DNA of 64,000 nucleotides, from positions 1,054,001 through 1,118,000 of the forward strand of contig CAXBHL010000001.1 in assembly GCA_963975575.1 (NCBI GenBank), written 5' to 3'. Under the pieces are notes generated by a model that was given only the letters and a program-made list of their open reading frames with translations, did not search any database and was not told where the DNA came from. Each line of letters begins with the position of its first letter. Within the stretch, counting starts at the first letter, position 1. A program made the position numbers and the translations under genes. This DNA is from UBA6054 sp963975575. GTDB lineage: Bacteria > Planctomycetota > Phycisphaerae > Phycisphaerales > UBA1924. Positions 59,868 to 64,000 of this stretch are shown here, piece by piece.

Positions 59868-60725
59868 ATGGGCATCCGCGTCTACAAGCCGACCAGCGCC
59901 GGGCGTCGCAACGCTTCAGTGCTCACGCACGAAGAGCTGACGAAGAAGACCCCGGAGCGGTCGCTGCTCGCCCCCCTCAACAAGAAGGGTGGCCGCAACT
60001 CGCAGGGAAAGATCACCGTCCGCGGTCGCGGCGGTGGTGTGAAGCGCAAGTACCGCATGATCGATTTCAAGCGGCGTGACCGCGACGGGATCGAGGGCAC
60101 GGTCATCGGGATCGAGTACGACCCCAACCGCACCTGCCACATCGCGCTGATCGAGTACGCCGACGGCGTCAAGCGGTACATCATCGCTCCCAAGGGCCTG
60201 ACCGACGGCGACAAGATCGTCAGCTCGTCGGACGGCGCGGTCGAGCCGAGCGTGGGCAACACCATGCCCCTGCGTTTCGTGCCCGCCGGCATGGACGTGC
60301 ACGCCATCGAGCTGCAGCCCGGCGGCGGGGCCAAGATGTGCCGCTCCGCCGGCATGTCCGCCCGCCTGACCAACAAGGAAGGCAACTACGCCACCCTGGT
60401 GATGCCCTCGGGCGAAACACGCCGGGTGCTGATCGACTGCCGCGCGACGATCGGGATGGTCGGCAACTCCGACCACCAGAACCGCCGCATCGGCAAGGCC
60501 GGTCTGAGCCGCAAGATGGGGCGCCGCCCCAAGACCCGCGGCGTGGCGATGTCCCACCACACCCACCCGCTGGGCGGTGGTGAGGGTCGTTCGAAGAGCG
60601 GTCGTCCGCCCGTCAGCAAGTCGGGCACTCTGGCCAAGGGCGGCGGCACCCGCAACCGCGCGAAGCCGTCGTCACAGTTGATCATCCGCCGGCGCAAGAG
60701 CAAGCGCTACGGGCAGTTGAAGTAA
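59868..60725 (+). CDS. rplB: 50S ribosomal protein L2
   Basis: Needed for peptidyl transferase activity and subunit joining. 285 residues: KPTSAGRRNASVLTHEELT, NSQGKITVRGRGGGVKRKYR, RSAGMSARLTNKEG, and the C-terminal GVAMSHHTHPLGGGEGRSK (the usual NPVDHPHGGGEG becomes MSHHTHPLGGGEG, a lineage variant retaining the key His). GGAAGGAA Shine-Dalgarno. Confidence 0.97.
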   Translation: MGIRVYKPTSAGRRNASVLTHEELTKKTPERSLLAPLNKKGGRNSQGKITVRGRGGGVKRKYRMIDFKRRDRDGIEGTVIGIEYDPNRTCHIALIEYADGVKRYIIAPKGLTDGDKIVSSSDGAVEPSVGNTMPLRFVPAGMDVHAIELQPGGGAKMCRSAGMSARLTNKEGNYATLVMPSGETRRVLIDCRATIGMVGNSDHQNRRIGKAGLSRKMGRRPKTRGVAMSHHTHPLGGGEGRSKSGRPPVSKSGTLAKGGGTRNRAKPSSQLIIRRRKSKRYGQLK

Positions 60726-60750
60726 ACGGGAAACGGAAGGAAGCGAACAT

Positions 60751-61035
60751 ATGTCACGCAGCCTGAAGAAGGGCCCGTATGTGGATGAGAAGCTCTACCG
60801 CAAGGTGGAGCGTCAGAACGAAGATGGCGAGCGTTCGCCGATCAAGACCTGGGCCCGCCAGTGCACGATCGTTCCCGAGTTCGTCGGGCACACCTTCAAG
60901 GTCCACAACGGTCGAGTGTTTATGGATGTGTTTGTGACCGAGGACATGGTCGGTCACAAGCTCGGAGAGTTCAGCAACTCGCGGACTTTCCGGGGCCACA
61001 CCAACAAGAAGGAAGGCATCAAGACCGGGAAGTAA
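60751..61035 (+). CDS. rpsS: 30S ribosomal protein S19
   Basis: 30S head protein contacting tRNA and 16S rRNA. 94 residues: MSRSLKKGPYVDEKLYRKV, IKTWARQCTIVPEFVGHTF, VHNGRVFMDVFVTEDMVGHK, LGEFSNSRTFRGH. Normal length and spacing; Shine-Dalgarno GGAAGGAA. Confidence 0.97.
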   Translation: MSRSLKKGPYVDEKLYRKVERQNEDGERSPIKTWARQCTIVPEFVGHTFKVHNGRVFMDVFVTEDMVGHKLGEFSNSRTFRGHTNKKEGIKTGK

Positions 61036-61062
61036 TCCCGATCTTTGCAAGGGGCATTAGCC

Positions 61063-61608
61063 GTGCGACTGCGAGCCGAAGAACTGAAGAGGCGTGCCGA
61101 CCAGGCCGGTGTGAGCGCAGAGCAGCTCGCCGACGCGGTCTCCCGCGACGGGCTGAAGGGCGCCGCCGCCGTGTCGGCGGTCAAGAACTGGACGGCCGGC
61201 CGGGATCATCCCCGCTGCCGCCGCGTCGATGTCGAGAACCTGGCCACCGCGGTCGGGGCGCTCCCCAAGGACATCGCCAAGTTCACCAGCATGGTCCGCG
61301 GCCACCGCGGATCGCCCAAGAAGGCGAAGCTCGTCGCGGACCTGATCCGCGGCAAGGACGCCATCGACGCGGACAACATGCTCCGCTTCTCGACCAAGCG
61401 GGCCGCGGTCAACTTCCGCAAAGCCCTGCTGGCCGCGATGTCCGACGCCGATCAGCTCGGCGCCGATCAGGGCAACCTGATCGTCAGCGAGGCCCGTGTG
61501 GACGGCGGGATGCACATCAAGCGATTCAAGGCCAAGGACCGCGGCCGGGCGCACCAGATCCTCAAGCGCACCAGCCACATCACTCTCTCGGTCCAGGAGC
61601 GGAACTGA
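61063..61608 (+). CDS. rplV: 50S ribosomal protein L22 with N-terminal XRE-like helix-turn-helix domain
   Basis: L22 binds 23S rRNA domains and lines the tunnel. Of 181 residues, the last 108 are L22: VRGHRGSPKKAKLVADLIRG, KRAAVNFRKALLAAMSDADQ, the loop DGGMHIKRFKAKDRGRAHQI and LKRTSHITLSV. Residues 1-71 are extra: LRAEELKRRADQAGVSAEQL, then SAVKNWTAGRDHPRCRRVDV and ENLATAVGALPKDI, which follow the helix pattern of XRE/Cro domains (helix 2 VSAEQLA, recognition-helix VSAVKNWTAGRDHP, last helix NLATAVG). GTG at 61063 with AAGGGG 8 nt upstream starts the extra domain. Confidence 0.93.
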   Translation: MRLRAEELKRRADQAGVSAEQLADAVSRDGLKGAAAVSAVKNWTAGRDHPRCRRVDVENLATAVGALPKDIAKFTSMVRGHRGSPKKAKLVADLIRGKDAIDADNMLRFSTKRAAVNFRKALLAAMSDADQLGADQGNLIVSEARVDGGMHIKRFKAKDRGRAHQILKRTSHITLSVQERN

Positions 61609-61609
61609 T

Positions 61610-62314
61610 ATGGGACAGAAGACGCATCCGTTCGGATTCCGACTCGGCGTGACCGAGGCCCACCGCTCGCGGTGGTACGCCCCCAAGGCGCTCTACGGCG
61701 AGCTCCTGGTCGAGGACGAGAAGATCCGCCAGCACCTCGACAAGCGGCTCAACCGCACCCCGCCGAACGCGGCCGTGTCGGAGATCCACATCGAGCGCAC
61801 CCGCGAGGAGCTGAAGGTCATCATCCGCACCGCCCGCCCCGGGCTGGTCATCGGCCCCAAGGGCGCCGAGGTGGACCGGATGACCGAAGAGCTCCAGTAC
61901 ATGACGGGCCGCAAGGTCTCGATCGCGATCATCGAGATCCGCGAGCCGGACCTCGAGGCCCAGCTCGTGGCCGAGAGCGTGGCCGAGCAGCTCAAGAAGC
62001 GGATGGGATTCCGCCGCGTCGTCAAGATGCGTGCGGAGGGCGTCATGCAGGCGGGCGCCCAGGGCGTCAAGATCCAGATCTCCGGCCGCCTCGGCGGCGC
62101 CGAGATGAGCCGCACGCTGGACGTGCGTCTGGGTTCGCTGCCCCTGAGCACGCTGCAGGCGAATGTGAACTACGGGTTCGCGGAGAGCTTCACGACCTAC
62201 GGCGCCATCGGCGTGAAGGTGTGGATCTACAAGGGCGAGTACGCCGCGAACGAGCAGGAAGAGAACCAGTCCAACGCCGCCGGAGCCCGTGCCCGGGCAC
62301 GCGGCCGCCGGTGA
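61610..62314 (+). CDS. rpsC: 30S ribosomal protein S3
   Basis: mRNA-entry protein with KH domain. 234 residues: MGQKTHPFGFRLGVTEAHRS, KH loop VIGPKGAEVDRMTEEL, ISGRLGGAEMSRT, and YGAIGVKVWIYKGEY; basic tail ARARARGRR. Normal length. Begins 1 nt after the rplV stop; the tail of rplV (GAGCGG) supplies the Shine-Dalgarno. Confidence 0.97.
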   Translation: MGQKTHPFGFRLGVTEAHRSRWYAPKALYGELLVEDEKIRQHLDKRLNRTPPNAAVSEIHIERTREELKVIIRTARPGLVIGPKGAEVDRMTEELQYMTGRKVSIAIIEIREPDLEAQLVAESVAEQLKKRMGFRRVVKMRAEGVMQAGAQGVKIQISGRLGGAEMSRTLDVRLGSLPLSTLQANVNYGFAESFTTYGAIGVKVWIYKGEYAANEQEENQSNAAGARARARGRR

Positions 62315-62334
62315 GCAAGGAAGGGGTTTGACCG

Positions 62335-62760
62335 ATGCCTCCCTATAAGATTCCCAAGCGGGTCAAGCACCGCAAAGAGTTCCGCCGCGTCCGCGACCGG
62401 AAGGCGACGAAGGGCAACTACGTGGCCTTCGGCGACTACGGGCTGCAGGCCCTGGACGGCTGCTGGCTGAAGAGCAACTGCATCGAGGCCGGGCGTATCG
62501 CCTGCCAGCACTACCTCAAGCGTGAGGGCAAGCTCTTCATCCGCGTCTTCCCGGACAAGCCGGTTTCGAAGAAGCCGCTCGAGACCCGAATGGGCAAGGG
62601 CAAGGCGGACGTGGATTACTGGGCGGCTCGCGTCCGCGCCGGCACCGTGCTCTTCGAGCTGGCCGGCGTGAGCGAGACGCGTGCACGGGAGGCGTTCTTC
62701 CGTGTGGCGATGAAGATGCCGATCCGCTGCCGAATGATCGGCCGCCGGGTCGAGGCGTAA
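62335..62760 (+). CDS. rplP: 50S ribosomal protein L16
   Basis: A-site-facing 50S protein. 141 residues: YKIPKRVKHRKEFRRVRDRK, GDYGLQALDGCWLKSNCIEA, RIACQHYLKREGKLFIRVFP, PLETRMGKGKADVDYWAARV, and ELAGVSETRAREAF. GRMGKGKG-type arginine loop conserved. Shine-Dalgarno AAGGGG. Confidence 0.97.
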   Translation: MPPYKIPKRVKHRKEFRRVRDRKATKGNYVAFGDYGLQALDGCWLKSNCIEAGRIACQHYLKREGKLFIRVFPDKPVSKKPLETRMGKGKADVDYWAARVRAGTVLFELAGVSETRAREAFFRVAMKMPIRCRMIGRRVEA

Positions 62761-62771
62761 GGAGGTCTGGC

Positions 62772-62963
62772 ATGAACGGCGCTGAGGTCAGAGCGATGAA
62801 GACCGAGGAGATCGCCGAGGAGCTGGGCCGCCTGCGGACCAAGCTCTTCACGCTCCGCAACAAGAGCGTTTCGGAAAAGATCGAGGACACCACCCAGTTC
62901 CGGAAGATGCGGCGCGACATCGCGCGGCTTCTGACGGAGCAGACGGCCCGGGCGAAGGCCTAA
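62772..62963 (+). CDS. rpmC: 50S ribosomal protein L29
   Basis: Small tunnel-exit protein. 63 residues, two helices: VRAMKTEEIAEELGRLRTKL and FRKMRRDIARLLTEQ. Normal length. GGAGG Shine-Dalgarno directly after rplP. Confidence 0.95.
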   Translation: MNGAEVRAMKTEEIAEELGRLRTKLFTLRNKSVSEKIEDTTQFRKMRRDIARLLTEQTARAKA

Positions 62964-62981
62964 CGAGCGGAGCAGCGAACG

Positions 62982-63242
62982 ATGAGCGAAACAACAGTCA
63001 AGGGCGCTCAGATCGGCGTGGTGCAGACCGACGCGCGGGACAAGACCCGCAAGGTCGTGATCGAGTACCGCGCCAAGCACCCCAAGTACGGCAAGTTCGT
63101 CAGCAAGCGGACCGTGCTGCACTGCCACGACGAGGACAACGCCTCCCACAACGGCGACATCGTCGAGATCGTGCAGTGCCGCCCCATCAGCAAGACCAAG
63201 GCCTGGAAGATCAGCCGGATCGTCGAGAAGCGCGGCGGATAA
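62982..63242 (+). CDS. rpsQ: 30S ribosomal protein S17
   Basis: OB-fold 16S rRNA binder. 86 residues: GVVQTDARDKTRKVVIEYRA, HPKYGKFVSKRTVLHCHDED, NGDIVEIVQCRPISKTKAWK. Normal length. Shine-Dalgarno GGAG upstream. Confidence 0.96.
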   Translation: MSETTVKGAQIGVVQTDARDKTRKVVIEYRAKHPKYGKFVSKRTVLHCHDEDNASHNGDIVEIVQCRPISKTKAWKISRIVEKRGG

Positions 63243-63300
63243 CCCGGGCGACGACGGAACGGTCACCAGCGAGATAGCCCAGCGAGAAAGCAAGGCCACC

Positions 63301-63687
63301 ATGCTCCAGCAAGAATCCAGGTGCGAAGTCGCGGACAACTCGGGCGGTAAAATCGCCTACGTCATCCGCGTGTACGGCGGCTCGACCAGCCGCGGCTCGT
63401 TCTCCCGCAAGACCGCGGGCGTGGGCGACCGGGTCCTGGTCAGCATCAAGAAGGCGCTCCCGGGCGCCGACGTCAAGGAAGGCGACAAGTCCAAGGCCGT
63501 GATCGTTCGCACCGCGAAGAGCACCCGGCGCAAGGACGGCTCCTACGTCAAGTTCGACACGTCCGCGGTCGTCCTCATCAACGACGACGGCAACCCGAAG
63601 GGCACCCGCATCTTCGGCCCCGTCGCCCGCGAGCTCCGCGAACGCAACTACATGAAGATTGTCTCGCTCGCTCCGGAGGTGGTGTGA
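63301..63687 (+). CDS. rplN: 50S ribosomal protein L14
   Basis: Subunit-interface protein. 128 residues: MLQQESRCEVADNSGGKIAY, GVGDRVLVSIKKALPGADVK, VVLINDDGNPKGTRIFGPVA, RELRERNYMKIVSLAPEVV. Slightly longer than usual by an insert around residues 20-30. Overlaps rplX by one base (TGATG). Confidence 0.97.
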   Translation: MLQQESRCEVADNSGGKIAYVIRVYGGSTSRGSFSRKTAGVGDRVLVSIKKALPGADVKEGDKSKAVIVRTAKSTRRKDGSYVKFDTSAVVLINDDGNPKGTRIFGPVARELRERNYMKIVSLAPEVV

Positions 63688-64000
63688 TGCCAAAGCATGT
63701 CCGCAAAGGTGACCAGGTCATCGTGACCTCCGGCGATTACAAGGGCCAGACCGGCGAGGTCCTGGACGTGATCACCAAGACCGACCGCGTGCTGGTCAAG
63801 GGCATCAACGTCCGCACCAAGCACGTCAAGCCCACCCAGCTCAACCCGCAGGGCGGCATCGTGACCAAAGAGATGTCCATCCACATCTCCAACGTCTCCC
63901 CCGTCGCCGAGGGCCGCGCCACCCGAGTCCGCTTCGAGACGAAGGCCGACGGCTCCAAGGCCCGTGTCGCCGTCCGCGGCGGCAAGTCGCTCGGACAGAT
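63687..64000 (+). CDS. rplX: 50S ribosomal protein L24 (partial, runs off the window)
   Basis: Assembly-initiating 23S rRNA binder with a KOW motif: MPKHVRKGDQVIVTSGDYKG and TGEVLDVITKTDRVLVKGIN, then VRTKHVKPTQLNPQGGIVTK and MSIHISNVSPVAEGRATRVR. The visible 104 codons cover nearly the whole family length; the 3' end is outside. L24 follows L14, as in other bacteria. Confidence 0.95.
   Translation, partial: MPKHVRKGDQVIVTSGDYKGQTGEVLDVITKTDRVLVKGINVRTKHVKPTQLNPQGGIVTKEMSIHISNVSPVAEGRATRVRFETKADGSKARVAVRGGKSLGQ

Overview
The window looks like a contiguous piece of a high-GC planctomycete chromosome, most likely class Phycisphaerae. Reasons: paired short dockerin-like repeats with the NFFD core at the C-terminus of secreted proteins (three occurrences in two proteins plus a degenerate one), a PAPG-type C-terminal sorting tail, a prepilin-type 'FTLIELLVVIAIIA' protein with a long C-terminal domain, several small zinc-ribbon/membrane proteins, and an S10 ribosomal operon in bacterial order. 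Assignment to class is inference; no rRNA is present. I see no prophage, insertion sequence, CRISPR array or plasmid function.

Layout. 1-9 kb: tRNA-Arg, rpsT, a CPBP protease, tRNA-Glu, an Hpt/response-regulator-GGDEF pair, SlyX-like protein, peroxiredoxin, YggS, a PGRP-type amidase, a DUF481 outer-membrane protein and an MscS channel. 9-16 kb: asnB, a membrane protein, an orphan DNA methyltransferase and UDP-glucose dehydrogenase on the minus strand, then a SAM methyltransferase and a polyprenyl diphosphate synthase. 16-24 kb: a secreted/surface protein block (sorting-tail protein, two dockerin-like proteins, prepilin-like protein) surrounding tyrS. 24-32.5 kb: CBS protein, Gfo/Idh-like protein, RNase P RNA, and a long minus-strand series of zinc-ribbon/TM proteins, aldehyde dehydrogenase, a second copy of the SAM methyltransferase family and a NatAB-like ABC exporter. 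32.5-44.4 kb: prfA, ACP + hot-dog dehydratase, ankyrin protein, fused aroD-aroE, FabZ-like protein, recO, HDOD protein, M16 protease and ThiE. 44.4-57 kb: pgl, RluA-type synthase, hemW, FHA protein, purA-uppS-cdsA, a coiled-coil protein, ruvB, M28 peptidase and a secreted protein of unknown function. 57.4-64 kb: rpsJ-rplC-rplD-rplW-rplB-rpsS-rplV-rpsC-rplP-rpmC-rpsQ-rplN-rplX (last gene runs off the end).

Most unusual points: (1) rplV encodes L22 with an extra N-terminal domain that reads like an XRE/Cro-type helix-turn-helix; (2) an 80-nt palindromic element occurs twice, 10.8 kb apart, with nearly identical 28-nt arms but unrelated 24-nt loops, each immediately or just downstream of a minus-strand stop codon; (3) asnB, tyrS and aroDE each carry a 0.35-0.45 kb internal tract of about 50-58% GC in a roughly 70% GC background, and in tyrS it contains an in-frame insertion of about 90 residues next to the KFGKT loop; (4) at least a dozen genes have a TAnnnT -10-like hexamer only 5-9 nt before the start codon and no Shine-Dalgarno, suggesting leaderless transcripts; (5) a 316-nt structured gap between rplC and rplD. 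Boundaries and composition figures were read by eye.
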